From Brachionus koreanus (lineage: Eukaryota > Rotifera > Eurotatoria > Ploima > Brachionidae), in contig PJRA01000011.1 in assembly GCA_016987375.1 (NCBI GenBank), positions 2,009,094-2,043,612 of the forward strand: a stretch of DNA of 34,519 nt, in the 5' to 3' direction. Of the stretch, positions 1 through 10,456 are shown piece by piece. The position numbers and the translations under genes are program-made. The notes under the pieces were generated by a model that had not been told where the DNA came from, did no database searches, and saw only the letters and a list, made by a program, of their open reading frames with translations. The number at the start of each line of letters is the position of its first letter. Positions within the stretch are counted from its first letter, which is position 1.

Positions 1-392
1 TCAAATTAGTGCTTTTATTTTTTTTCTTTTGCACTCTAATATTTGTAAAATTCAATATATTAAAAAAATTAGATAAATAAAATAATTAATTTCTAAATTT
101 TTCCAACATACTGAATTAGTTAAGTTAAGACCCATCACTATTTCATAATACCATATTGCTTTGCAAATAAAATATATGTATTCTCGAATACATACATGTA
201 TCTCAGGATACATGTGGGGTTAAATAGAGGATACAGGTGGGTATACAAATTTGAAAAAAATAAATAAATTTTATTAATTTTAATTATTCTATGTTGCAAA
301 ATATAAAAAAAATAAAAATGCTGGTAAAAAACACTAACTAAGAAATAGCAAAAAGATATAAAATGTTAAATGTATTAATCAGTTTCTTTTAA
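1..392. other. AT-rich intergenic, no gene seen
   Basis: I see no coding sequence here. Around 180-245 there is a small cluster of related words (atacatgtatc, ggatacatg, ggatacaggtggg) that partly self-complement. Related words recur near 1365-1440. The cluster could be a degraded element end, but I cannot define its boundaries. Confidence 0.5.
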
Positions 393-609
393 CACTAGAA
401 GCACCAAGCATTTTTTCACGTTTTTTTAATTTGAAATTATTTAATAATAAAAACTATAGCAATTTTATTAAGTAATATTATTTTTAAAGAAAATTTTAAA
501 ATCTACATAAATCAAAAAAGATATATTTATTTCAAAAATCCATTCAAAAGATACGAGGATTTAAAAAATTTTAAAACGAGACATTTTGACTCGTTTGGTG
601 CTTCTAGTG
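393..609. mobile_element. piggyBac-like miniature element (MITE) with TTAA target duplication
   Basis: A 217-bp segment begins with cactagaagcaccaa (393-407) and ends with its exact reverse complement (595-609), a perfect 15-bp terminal inverted repeat. It is flanked on both sides by TTAA (389-392 and 610-613). TTAA duplication is the hallmark of piggyBac-superfamily insertion, and the element is far too short to encode a transposase. A similar end (aactggaagcaccaaacgag) directly follows a TTAA at 24387-24390, so the family has another relic in this window. Assignment to piggyBac rests on the TTAA and the CACTAG-type terminus only. Confidence 0.75.
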
Positions 610-862
610 TTAAAAATGAATTTAACAAAATGTTACATAATCGTTGGTCTTTATTCGTTGGAATAGGTAAATTGATATTACCATTATCATTGTCGCTCAA
701 TTTCATTCTTAGCTCGTTGTTGTCCAGGTAAAAAAATTGATCAAATTTCTCATATCCTTTTAGTATAAACTCTTTAAAAAGTTGATCCGTTTTTGTTCGA
801 TCTGTTCTTGCTTCTTGTTTTTTGTAAATTGTTCGTTCATCAAAAACAAGATTTTTTTTCAA
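527..862 (-). CDS. Short unidentified ORF, possible exon or pseudogene
   Basis: This is an open frame of 111 codons whose first ~83 codons (862 to about 613) have mixed, soluble-protein-like composition rich in K, D, N and E, unlike the poly-A/T translations around it. The last ~28 codons run into the TTAA-flanked miniature element at 393-609, so the original downstream sequence has been displaced. I do not recognise the product. A dispersed repeat lies immediately upstream (852-910). It may be a relic of a larger gene or transposon; no conserved motif supports a function. Confidence 0.25.
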   Translation of the reverse strand: MKKNLVFDERTIYKKQEARTDRTKTDQLFKEFILKGYEKFDQFFYLDNNELRMKLSDNDNGNINLPIPTNKDQRLCNILLNSFLTLEAPNESKCLVLKFFKSSYLLNGFLK

Positions 863-910
863 TTTTCAAGGTTAATCAACAGGCTATTGCCCTTATCGTA
901 ATCGACTGAT
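852..910. repeat. Dispersed repeat, copy 1 (possibly SINE-like)
   Basis: The stretch ttcaaggttaatcaac followed by aggctattgcccttatcgta matches 22155-22200 (ttcaaggctaatcaac, tggctagcgcccttgtctaa) with scattered substitutions. Read on the minus strand, the second copy contains TAGCCAGTTGATTAGC, which resembles a Pol III A box and can form a short stem. A tRNA-derived SINE head is therefore possible, but no convincing B box was found. Confidence 0.5.
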
Positions 911-2061
911 TACACTTCATTTATTTAATTTAATAAAAATTACAATTTTTACAAAATATTAAATTATCTGTTATTTTGAAAACAAAAAAACATTGATAAA
1001 TTCATATCAGATTTTTTAAATTTTTTGAAAATTGAAATTGAAAAAAATTTAAAATTTCATCAAAAACAAGATTTTTTCAAAAATTTTACTGTTTCAAGAT
1101 TTATTAAAAGCACTTCTTTCAAACAATCAAGTATTGTTATTTAATATAAATGTTTAATTATCAATAATAAAGAACTGTGGTACTTTGAAATTTTAAATAT
1201 ATGATGATTGTTCATCATAAATTAAAAGAAACTTAAACAAATAAGTTTCTTTTAATTTTTTTAATAATTTTTCCTAAGCCTGTATAAATAAACTTTGATT
1301 TTTAAATTATAATAGCACAAAATATTAAATCTTAAGTTAAAAAAAATGGAGAAGGTTTTCGTTAAAATACCTGGATACATTTTTGGCATGTATCCTCGGA
1401 TAAAAATGAGGTTAATGGGACTCATCTATACCCACAGTTTTGCTTATACTATCCTATCGTTACAATTCAAAATTATAAAACTGATGGAGTTGATATTTAT
1501 TGAGCAATCTATAGCTCCTCATGACTACGCTTTTGGCCACAATTGGTAACAAATACCGGTTTAAACCTGTTAATTTAAAATATTGAACTTTTAGGTTTTG
1601 AAAAAGGGTCCAAAGAAACCCTCATTCTTTCCTAAGTGCTAGTGTTTGTCTTAAGAATGTAACGAATGAAAACAAGAGGATAAAACGAATAAATTATAAC
1701 AATATTTATTCATTTGTATTTATTTTGAAAGCTTTTTTAGTATTACTTTCTGTTCCATTTTTATATTTTGAACCAGTTTTCACAAAACCATGATCTAGAC
1801 TATCAAACTTACAAAAAATTGATAGCCTTATGTAATTTAAGGCGATGAATACAAAAGTGTATATACGAATTTATGCTACATTGGCTTTAATTAGAAAAAA
1901 TAGCTCTCAACTTACCCTTTCTATTCTTATACCCTTTAAAAAATGGTTGTTTTAAATCTATTGAACCAGGAAAAAAATAAAAATATATTAAAAAAATATC
2001 AAAAATTTATTTAAAAAATAAAATATAGAAAAAAAAATGATAAAAATATTTTTTATAAATT
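863..2061. other. Intergenic, no supported gene
   Basis: Apart from the repeat at 852-910, this stretch has a second copy of the word catcaaaaacaagatttttt (near 1058 and 838) and an AT-rich background. A 67-codon frame at 1346-1549 has somewhat higher GC but shows no domain, and it overlaps the ggatac-type words also seen at 180-245. I therefore do not call it a gene. Confidence 0.4.
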
Positions 2062-3768
2062 TTAATTAATTTCGGTTTTAAAAATTAAATTTTGTTCATC
2101 CAATTTTTGATCTGAACACTTATCGTTCTGGATAACAGAATGCTGTGTATCTAACGAATTTAATTTAGAATCAAATTTGAAAAAAACGGTGCTTACATCG
2201 GTCGACATTGTGTTAGAATTGGAACCAGATTTTTTCATTTTATCGTTTAGCTCTTCATTAACCAAATTTTGTACACGTTTTTCATTAGCAGCCTTAATCT
2301 CATTCGGCTGAAAGAACCTGTTTCTTAGCTCTTCATAAAAACTATTCAGATAGCTGCTTCCCGATGATCTATTATTCGATGGACTAGTCGAATAAAAAGT
2401 CGACTTATCTTGCGAGTTTTGCAAACTAAGCGACTTTTTCTTCCGATTGGACTTGAGCTTTTTGTTTGTCGAATGCAACAAATGATTAGACGATCTATAC
2501 TTGTATTTTATGTTTGAATCTGACTTGCTCAATACAGCTCTCTCATGCATTTCAAGCAAAGTTCGTCTAACAATCAAAGGTATCCAAGTGGGATTCAACA
2601 AATTTGGATCATTACATTCGTTAACGACCTGCACACTCGTTTCATTTGACTTCGAGTGCTGTTCGTCAACAATGGCCGGAATCACTGACTGATTATTCGA
2701 AGAAATTGACATTGACTTGCCGAAGTCAACGCTGTACTCATTGGTGGCCGAATCCATCCCAAAAGTGGTATGTGCACACCGCTTTGAATTGGCAAACATG
2801 TGGCGTCTAAGTGACGATATTGGATTAATAGGTCTTTGACTAGTGGGCAAAACGGCTTGCGATGGAAGTTTTAAAAATTGCGACGAAGAGACTGAATCGA
2901 GGTCGTTGCAATCCGAATAGTCATAGCTGCGTCCCGGTTTGATCCAACTATTGACCGATTCAGAGCCTGAGCGCAAAGATATAAAATTAGCATGTACAGG
3001 CTCTTTGGCCAAAACTGACAGCTTTTTCTCATATTTTGTCTCTTTAGGCTCAGTTTCGGGCGCATCCATTGAACTTTCGTGTATAGTCGAGTTCAAATGC
3101 GATATTCGGTTCAATCTGTACAAAGCATTTTCATCCAAAGACATCAAATTAAAATGCTTGCTTTTAATTAACTCACGCCTGGATGTCAAGCTTTCTCTAG
3201 GATTTTTTTTTCTACCAACCTTGTTCAACATGCTCGAGCTGTTTTTGTTTAATTCACATATCATTCCATTGCTACAATAGCAGTCTAATTTTCCACATCT
3301 GCACAAAAACTGAGTCCTATTTGAATGAAATGAAAAATTCTTATGTATAGATTTATTACTAGAAAAGTTAAAGTATCCGTTTGACAAGGACTTGTAGCAT
3401 TCATTGGGTCGTATCCGTTTGCAATTTTTGCATCCAGCTTGATCATAATTAAATTTTGTGCTTTGAGTTAAAGATTTGTTCATTGTTGCATTGCTAACAT
3501 GAACTCTTGAACACATGTCACACTCTTCTTTGGTCATATTGCTCTCGTTTAAGAGCTGATGATTAGATGGACTTTGTGGACGAGATGAGTACTTATCACT
3601 GGCTATTTTGGTTGATACATTAATTAAACTCGAGTTATAAAATGGTACATCTCGTTTATGAAAGCAGATGAATAAAGAATAGCGTTTGAGGCAAATGAGA
3701 ATGGATATCAGCCATAGGCTTATTACAAACGCTATCAGCAATACTTCACTGGTGAGTAAGCGTGGCAT
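2062..3768 (-). CDS. Orphan 568-residue protein with N-terminal membrane segment, possible terminal exon
   Basis: A single long open frame, clearly coding by its GC content and codon use against an AT-rich background. Residues about 8-28 form one hydrophobic membrane segment followed by basic residues (KR, HKR), which predicts a cytosolic tail. Two Cys-rich patches follow at about residues 83-120 and 154-172, including CxxC pairs (CDMC, CKNC) and a CxCxxxxCxC cluster. The rest is Ser/Asn/Lys-rich, low-complexity and probably disordered. No enzymatic domain is recognised. The frame stays open upstream of the ATG to a possible acceptor (AG at about 3789-3790), so this may be the last exon of a larger membrane protein rather than a complete gene. 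Existence of the coding region is firm; start and function are not. Confidence 0.75.
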   Translation of the reverse strand: MPRLLTSEVLLIAFVISLWLISILICLKRYSLFICFHKRDVPFYNSSLINVSTKIASDKYSSRPQSPSNHQLLNESNMTKEECDMCSRVHVSNATMNKSLTQSTKFNYDQAGCKNCKRIRPNECYKSLSNGYFNFSSNKSIHKNFSFHSNRTQFLCRCGKLDCYCSNGMICELNKNSSSMLNKVGRKKNPRESLTSRRELIKSKHFNLMSLDENALYRLNRISHLNSTIHESSMDAPETEPKETKYEKKLSVLAKEPVHANFISLRSGSESVNSWIKPGRSYDYSDCNDLDSVSSSQFLKLPSQAVLPTSQRPINPISSLRRHMFANSKRCAHTTFGMDSATNEYSVDFGKSMSISSNNQSVIPAIVDEQHSKSNETSVQVVNECNDPNLLNPTWIPLIVRRTLLEMHERAVLSKSDSNIKYKYRSSNHLLHSTNKKLKSNRKKKSLSLQNSQDKSTFYSTSPSNNRSSGSSYLNSFYEELRNRFFQPNEIKAANEKRVQNLVNEELNDKMKKSGSNSNTMSTDVSTVFFKFDSKLNSLDTQHSVIQNDKCSDQKLDEQNLIFKTEIN

Positions 3769-3996
3769 GCGGACACTATCATAAAAACCTTTAAAGATTA
3801 ATAAAAATTTAATTTATTTTTATTTTTAATTTTTAATAAGTATTTTATATAATTAAATAAAATTAGATTTTAATCGGTCTTTTATGACATGAACACTTAG
3901 ATTGATTCACTTATTTTTACAAATTAATTAATTGAAAAAACAAAGAGCATAATATTACTGTATTAAGTATATTCTCTTCTCATAAATTAATTATTT

Positions 3997-4062
3997 TATT
4001 ATTTATTAAGTTCAAGCCTCATAGGGCAAAAAATTAAAAAAAAAAAAAAAAAAAAAAAAGAT
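3997..4062 (-). mobile_element. Non-LTR retrotransposon 3' end with TAA-rich tail
   Basis: Read on the minus strand, the segment runs T-rich, then GCCCTATGAGGCTTGAACTT, then AATAAATAATAAAATAA. The same order (GCCYATGAG core, short spacer, TAA-type tail) occurs at 28278-28345, and in related form at 29111-29162 and 15655-15702. A repeated 3' terminus with a short tandem-repeat tail is typical of CR1/Jockey/L2-type non-LTR retrotransposons truncated at the 5' side. Confidence 0.6.
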
Positions 4063-4194
4063 AAATTAGTTCGTTAAATTACTGATTTTTAGCTCAATAT
4101 TATTAAATTATCTATTTACTCATTAAAGTTAAAAAAATTAAGCTCATTAATTTAATTGTAAAAACAGATAAGTTTTAAGATATTTAAGTCTTTT

Positions 4195-4275
4195 ATTATT
4201 TATTATTCCACCGCTGACGGTCTGCTCATCTGGACTCCTAGTTCGATTTGAGTTGGTCAAAAGCGGGCAAAAAAA
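4195..4275 (-). mobile_element. Possible second retrotransposon 3' end
   Basis: On the minus strand a GC-richer stretch (gcccgcttttgaccaactc onward, including gagcagaccgtcagcggtgg) passes directly into AATAATAAATAATAAAAG. An isolated GC-rich block ending in a TAA repeat resembles the end of ORF2 plus tail in a non-LTR element. No reverse-transcriptase motif is readable, so this is tentative. Confidence 0.35.
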
Positions 4276-5260
4276 AGTAAAGAAATAGGTATTTTAATTA
4301 ACGTAATTAAAAGAAAAAATATTTAGAATTAGATTTTCTCTTGTATAGAAATTTTTTTGTTGTCTTTCTTTTTCAACATATCGTTTTTAAATTTCTTTTT
4401 ATTTAATTTTCTATTTTTATAAATTTTCATATTCATTCTGAATGAGCATTAGCTCGATACAGATTTAACAAATTAAAAAACAAACACTGTCCTTGAAAAT
4501 AAGATAAATAAATACACCAATGAACTAGAAAAATGGCTAATTAAGTGGAAAATGAAAATATCAGTGGAGAAGTCATGTTCACGAGTCTTCTCTAAGTGCA
4601 AGAAAGAAAGTGATAATTATTTACATAAAAATTAATGAAAACAAAATAGAAAACCAAAAAGAAATTAAGTTTCTAGGTATCAAATCCAACAAAATTTTTT
4701 TAAATTTTTATAAATGATTTTTTATATTCATTTTTTTTAATATTGAGCCAGTTTTGAGATCGAAAATATTCCATAAACCAATTTTCCACCCCTGCTTGAA
4801 TTTTTAATGGAATTTTTTTTACTGTTGACCAAGACTAAGGTTCACATCTAAATCCGCAAATATTAATGAAATTAAGCTAATGAATATAATCACTTCATTG
4901 TTTTTAAAATTATTATAAAGTCATGCATTAGAAAGAGTCAATTTAAAGCATGAGAGTAATGTTATATCAAAATGAAAATAAAATAGGAATCAAAACATGT
5001 TTTAAAGCTTTTACCGTATAAATAAATTACATTATAAAAAAAGAATTAATTCTTAATCATGATAAAATAATGAATGATAAAATCTTAAACTTTTTAGAAT
5101 TCAGAAAGTAAATAGTAAAGTAAGTTAAAAATCAATGCAAAGAGATTACGAATTTTAAAATATTTCTTTGAATATATAAAAATTAAAAAATAATTTATTC
5201 AAAGCACAAAGATATAATTATTTATTTTAAAAAAATATCAATAAAAAAATTATCTAAAAA

Positions 5261-5295
5261 CTAACAGCATACTTTAGCCTAAAGTATGCTGATAG
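5261..5295. repeat. Near-perfect palindrome
   Basis: The 17-base arms ctaacagcatactttag (5261-5277) and ctaaagtatgctgatag (5279-5295) are inverted copies with one mismatch and one base between them. Short complementary stretches continue outside (tatctaaaa at 5251-5259 against ttttagata at 5303-5311). It may form a cruciform or be the fused ends of a small element. Confidence 0.7.
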
Positions 5296-8200
5296 TTCGG
5301 AATTTTAGATAGTCTAAAAAACAAAATTTTCGTAACCTAAGTTGGATGGATCCTAAGTTTTCGTTGAATCTGTTAAAAGACATTGAGTTTGTTCGAATTT
5401 ATTTTAGTTTGCTAATAGAACTCAATTACCTGGTTAAAAACGATAATAAATTCAATATTTAAATGTTTAATCATACTTTTTTAATATTTTATAAACCATC
5501 AAAATTAATGAGTTTTGATTAAGCTTTTTCATACTAGTTTGATTTCTTTTGCAATTTAAAGTGTGAATTATTAAACAAGCTCTAAAATTTCAAAAAATTC
5601 ATGATCACGAAAAACATGTTTGCTTAAGTTTTGATTTTAAATGACCAAAGGTGATCAACTTGACAAGAAAAACTTTTTTTAATTTATTTCTAATAATTAA
5701 AAATTTTTGTTTATATTTTATTAGTCAATGTATCCCTTAAAAAAAATATAAAACTTTTATTAAATATTAAATTTAATCTCTTATTTTTGTTATTATATAA
5801 ATAAAATCTTAAAAGATATTTTTTTAATTATTTTTACTTTGATATTTTTACCTTAATTTATTCAGTAAATATTTTTTTTTACAGCCTTCACATGCAATCA
5901 AATATAAATTTGTCTAAAGAGGTGCTTAAAAAATTTCAAGTGATTTTTACAAAATAGTTTTTAGTAAATGGTATTTGTATCAAAAAATGTAGCACTAATT
6001 TTAGTGATTCAAGAGATTGAAATCCAATGACATAGATGAAACAGCTATTTCTAGTGAAAAAAATCTAAAATTACTACATTTTTTACAGAAATTTGAGTTT
6101 GTTGTTCTTAATTAACTGAAATAAACTATAATTTTTACATATTTGCATTTGAAATATAATTAATTAAAAGTTTTTCTTTAATAGAATTCTTAAAAAATCC
6201 TTAGCATTGGACAAAAAATTAAAAGTTTGATATTGCACTAAACGGAAAATTCGACTTGGATCACAATAATATTAAAAAAAAATGTGTTTCTAGAAATATT
6301 AAATTCAAAAAGCATATTTTCCTAATTTCACTGGAATTTTTGATAACAATAGACTAATTCTATTTTAATTTTTTCTAAATATTTTTAAAAATCTATATTT
6401 CAGTCAAACTTCTAAATACATTAAAATGATTAATAGTAATATAACATAAAAAATAATTTAAAAAATTTTGAGTAATTTTCGAAAAATTTAATTTAATCAA
6501 CAATATTAAAATTTTTAAAATTATCCAAATAATATTTAAAAAAAATATAGAAAATGAGATTTAAGTAAAGCAGGAAAGAGGAAAATATTATGTTTTTAGA
6601 AATATGTAAATTCAAAATAAATTTTCACTTGGTTTTTAAACATATTTGTTAATGTCTGGTGAAAAAATATTTTAAAAATTTTTTCAAACAATTCAAATTT
6701 CTAACTTATTTAATCTGTTTATTTGCTTAAATTTATATTTTTCACTCAATTAATCAATTAATAAAGAAAAAATTACAATATGTTTGTTTTTTAAAATTCA
6801 ATTTCGATTAGAAATTTAATTTTCGGAAAAAGTGCTAGAATAAATTTCTCTATTTATATTAAAAAATAAGAAAGAATTTATAATAAATATTGCCTTACAA
6901 TTCACTTTTTGAAAGAAAAGCTATTTTAAGTAAAAAAAAAAACGAATTTTATTACGGGATCAATCTAAAATCACATGTATATACTCCTTTAAAAAAAATT
7001 TTATTGATAAATTTTAATTTAATCACTTTTGTTACTCCAAATTACTACTCAGCTTTAAATTTTTATTTTCTAAGTTAGCATAAGAAAAATAATTAAACGG
7101 TTAAGAATTGACTTGAAGTTGATACTGTAAGGATTATTTTTCTAATTGACATATTTTATTTTAAAAGAGTAAAATTGAAAAAATCTTACTTCAAGAGCTT
7201 TAATCAATCAATTGATATTTTTTTATTTTATATGAAAATTTTGTTAATAAATTCTTGGATTTTTTGAATTTTTAAAAATCAAATTTTTAGACAATAATCA
7301 ATAAATTATTACAATCTATTTGTGATTTACTTAAACCTATTTTATTCTTTCATTTGATAAAAAAATAGTGATTTCAATTCTTGGTTTCAAATTTTTTGTC
7401 TCTTTTCGTTTAATTATCAAAATTGAAAGGTTGGTTAATAGTTATTCCAAACTATCCAAGATAATCACCTAGCTAATATTTTAAAATAATTTTATTATGC
7501 TTTAAACTTAAGGATTTAGCTTTTTTTTAAATTTTTAAGTTATTAATTAATATTAAGACCACTTTATTTTTGTTATTAATTTTTTTACAAATTTCAGCAA
7601 ATCTTTTCGATTATAGTTGGAAAATCTATTACCAAAATATACATAAAAATAAAGTTATAAATAAGTTTCTATTTGCATAATATATAGGCGAAAAAATAAT
7701 AAATGAAATTAAAATTTGCCAAAAACATGCACAATTAATTTCCCTAAGCCATTTTCAGGCTTTTATTACTCATATTTAAAAAAAAATAAATAGAAAATAA
7801 AAACTTCCCCATTTTTTCTCACTATTAAGTGTTCATTATTTAACAAATTTATTCTTCACAAATAGTTTTCTAACATTTTTAATTAAATTGATTTGATTTC
7901 TTCCTTTTGATTCTTGCTTTCAATTTTTACCTTAAAATAATTTAGCTAAGAGCTCAATCTGATTAAATTTATACGTTTAGTAAAATTAAGCAGGAAAGTT
8001 AATCTAAATTAAAGCATTTAATTTTGTAATTAGCTTAAATTTTAGCAGCTTTTTACTCTTAATTTAAGTATTTATTTTGACATGAATAAAATACTAATTT
8101 TACCAAAAAGGGCTGAAACTTGAAACTTTTATTTGAACTATTAAATTTCAATAAATCTTAAGAACAACGATAAGCTTTTGTTATATAATATAATAATAGC

Positions 8201-8450
8201 TGCACTGTGGGTTTTGCTGCAATTAGATGATTAAAAATGTTATGCTGAGTCATTAAATTTTGCGTTTTTTAAAAAATTGGATATTTTTGAAAACTTTAAG
8301 CCAATAAAGAGAATTGGAAACTTTTTAAAATGATATATTTAACTCTTTGTTCATTTGATTCTAAAAAAAATTCTATAATGATTTTGTTATTGTTACTTCA
8401 TTATTTAAAAAAAAGCTTATGAACAACATCAGTAAAATGTCAAGTAAATG

Positions 8451-8745
8451 GTGAAAGTGTGCTTTAAGTAAAAAGGGTTAAAGATTTGTTTAAAAATTGA
8501 ATAATGGTGATACTCAAAAAATCCTCTAGATGAACAGTTTTTATTTATTCTATTTGGTTTTTGATATGGACAAATACTTATAATGAGAAGGGAATCTATT
8601 TTCGATATTATGATAACAGAAATCAATGCTTGGATTCATCTGACAAGTTCAGTCAGTTGAGAAAAGAGAACGATTAAAAAAGCTAAAGCTAAATTCAAGA
8701 ATTAGAAGAACAATGGCAAAAATAGAAGAGCTGGGTTCGATCGAT
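8451..8745 (+). repeat. Diverged repeat, copy 1, related to 28639-28980
   Basis: It starts with gtgaaagtgtgctttaag and ends near agaagaacaatggcaaaaat. Both ends, and a middle word (ctctagatgaa), reappear in the same order at 28639-28980 (gtgaaaatgtgctttaaag; ctttagatgaa; agaagaacaatcacagaaat). The other copy carries a mariner-like transposase relic, so this is probably a more decayed member of the same Tc1/mariner family. Confidence 0.45.
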
Positions 8746-9990
8746 TCAAGAATTTTACAATTAAGTTTTAATTTAGAATTAAAAAAATTTTCACTAATTT
8801 TTAATTAGTCACGATTTCTAAAATAGCGGAGAAGTTTAATATTAAGAATATTTTTTAATTAAAAAAATTCAAGATTTAAAATTCAATGTGTAATTTCAAG
8901 AAAAATTCTCTTTTAAATTCTGTCATTAATTTTTATAAACTTATTGAAAATTTTTAGAGCACCTTGGATTGGGACTACAAACATTTATTGTTAAATCTAC
9001 TGTTCGACACTAGTGAGAAAGTCTAAAATAGTTTAAATGAAATGTTAAAAATTATTTTCTTCATGTCTATGGATAAAATTTTTATTTAATTTCAAGTTAT
9101 TAAAAAAATTAATTTTTTTTTTGGCACGAAAAAACCAAATATACACAAGCTTATTTATTTATTATAAAAAAAATGTTTTTTTTTTTGGATAATTTTTCTC
9201 AATTTTTGTAAAATGATCTTACATATTTTTTAAATGATTTGATAAAAAAATAAGATCCTGATTAATTTTAATATTTAAACTAGATCAAAACGCTTGTTTG
9301 CCCTGTAATAAAAAAACAGGATTTTCCCAAATTTTTTAATGAATTGCTTATCTTGGCTTAAATGTTAATTCTGACACTAAAAATTTTTATATAATAAAAC
9401 GACAAATTAAAAAAATATTCAAAATTTGGGTTTAGATTTTATTTTTAAAATTTAACTTTTTTCTAACTTGAGCACTTAATCTAGTTATTTTTATTTATTT
9501 AAGATAAAGATTAACAGTCTTAATTTTTTGAATTAAAATTGGATATTTAAGCTTTCTTGCAACCAACTCAAATTGAATTTTATTTTGAATTTAACAGCGT
9601 AATTCAATTAGACACATTAGTATTAAAAAAATAGCTCATTATTATTTTTTTTTCCTGTTTATTTACTTGATAGACTTTAAAATTTTTTTTCTGAAAAATC
9701 AACAAAAAAATACCAAATTTGAAAAAAAAATTTCTAAAAAAAATTTTTTGAAAAGTATCAAAAAAGCTATTAATGCAAATTATATTAATGAAATAAATAA
9801 AAGAGTTTATGAAGATTTCTAGAATAGGTAAATATAAAAAAAAACTATCGATAAATGAGCACTTATTTTATTCAATTAGAAAATAGTTTCCGTTTAATCA
9901 AAAATGTTTATTAGTAAAGCTTAATTTCAAATTTTTCGTTTGGAAAGTAACATATGAAAAAAATTTCCAAAATAATAGATAAAATTTTAC

Positions 9991-10456
9991 TTTGTCTGTT
10001 CAGATTAGTTTCCAGGTTAATTGCGCTCAAGTAGAAATTATTCATAAACGCATCTGCGTTGGAGCTTTTATCTATTAAGGATGTTAATGGTACTAAATTT
10101 AGCCGACCATAAACGTCGTTGTACAAAAGCTGATCTCTAATGCTGGAATTGTTTGGCACCGACGGTATATAAAAAAGATTAATCTTGTTCGAATTGGAAT
10201 TTATCTGTGCGTATAAATTTCTAATTAGGGTTTTATTCTGACTTTTCAAGTCATTTAATTTGAAGTTGAGCACCTCAGCAGTCTTTGATCTAGATGGACC
10301 TTGGTAATGGTATGAGCTTAATCGCTGGCCGTGATATCCTGATAAATGATCTATTGATTTTTTAAAATTTTCCTTTTCCCGTAAATTATTTGTTTTTATG
10401 CTTTTATCGATCGGTTGAAGCAAGCTCTCATGGTTAAAATATTCTCTCATTTTCAT
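9991..10456 (-). CDS. Isolated coding exon of an unidentified protein (partial gene)
   Basis: An open frame of about 155 codons with coding-like composition starts at an ATG (10456) and runs to a likely donor, caaa|gtaaaa, at 9991/9990. Past that point the frame continues another 26 codons but turns into AT-rich, intron-like sequence, so I end the exon at 9991 in phase 1. The product is Asn/Ser/Leu-rich, with several N-x-S/T sequons and no recognised domain. No matching downstream exon is certain. Joining to an acceptor at about 3789 keeps the frame and leads into the membrane segment of the 2062-3768 ORF, which would make the two one gene with an extracellular part here. Only frame compatibility and gene order support that. 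Confidence 0.5.

Larger units (their letters stand above)
3769..9990. other. Six-kilobase gene-free, AT-rich stretch
   Basis: I find no supported coding region. The stretch contains retrotransposon 3'-end relics (3997-4062 and 4195-4275), an A-homopolymer at about 4036-4060, a tight palindrome at 5261-5295 and one copy of a diverged repeat (8451-8745). The 62- and 65-codon frames at 6890-7078 and 8429-8626 have the composition of random AT-rich DNA. If the exon at 9991-10456 is spliced to the ORF at 2062-3768, this would be an intron. Confidence 0.5.

Noticed and set aside
180..1440. Related ggatac/gtatcc words near 180-245 and 1365-1440 considered as terminal inverted repeats of a 1.2-kb element
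   Set aside because: The words occur in different order at the two sites and do not align as inverted ends.
2501..3280. Plus-strand ORFs 2501-2692 and 2939-3280, and the minus ORF 2871-3065
   Set aside because: Shadows in other frames of the 568-codon minus-strand ORF.
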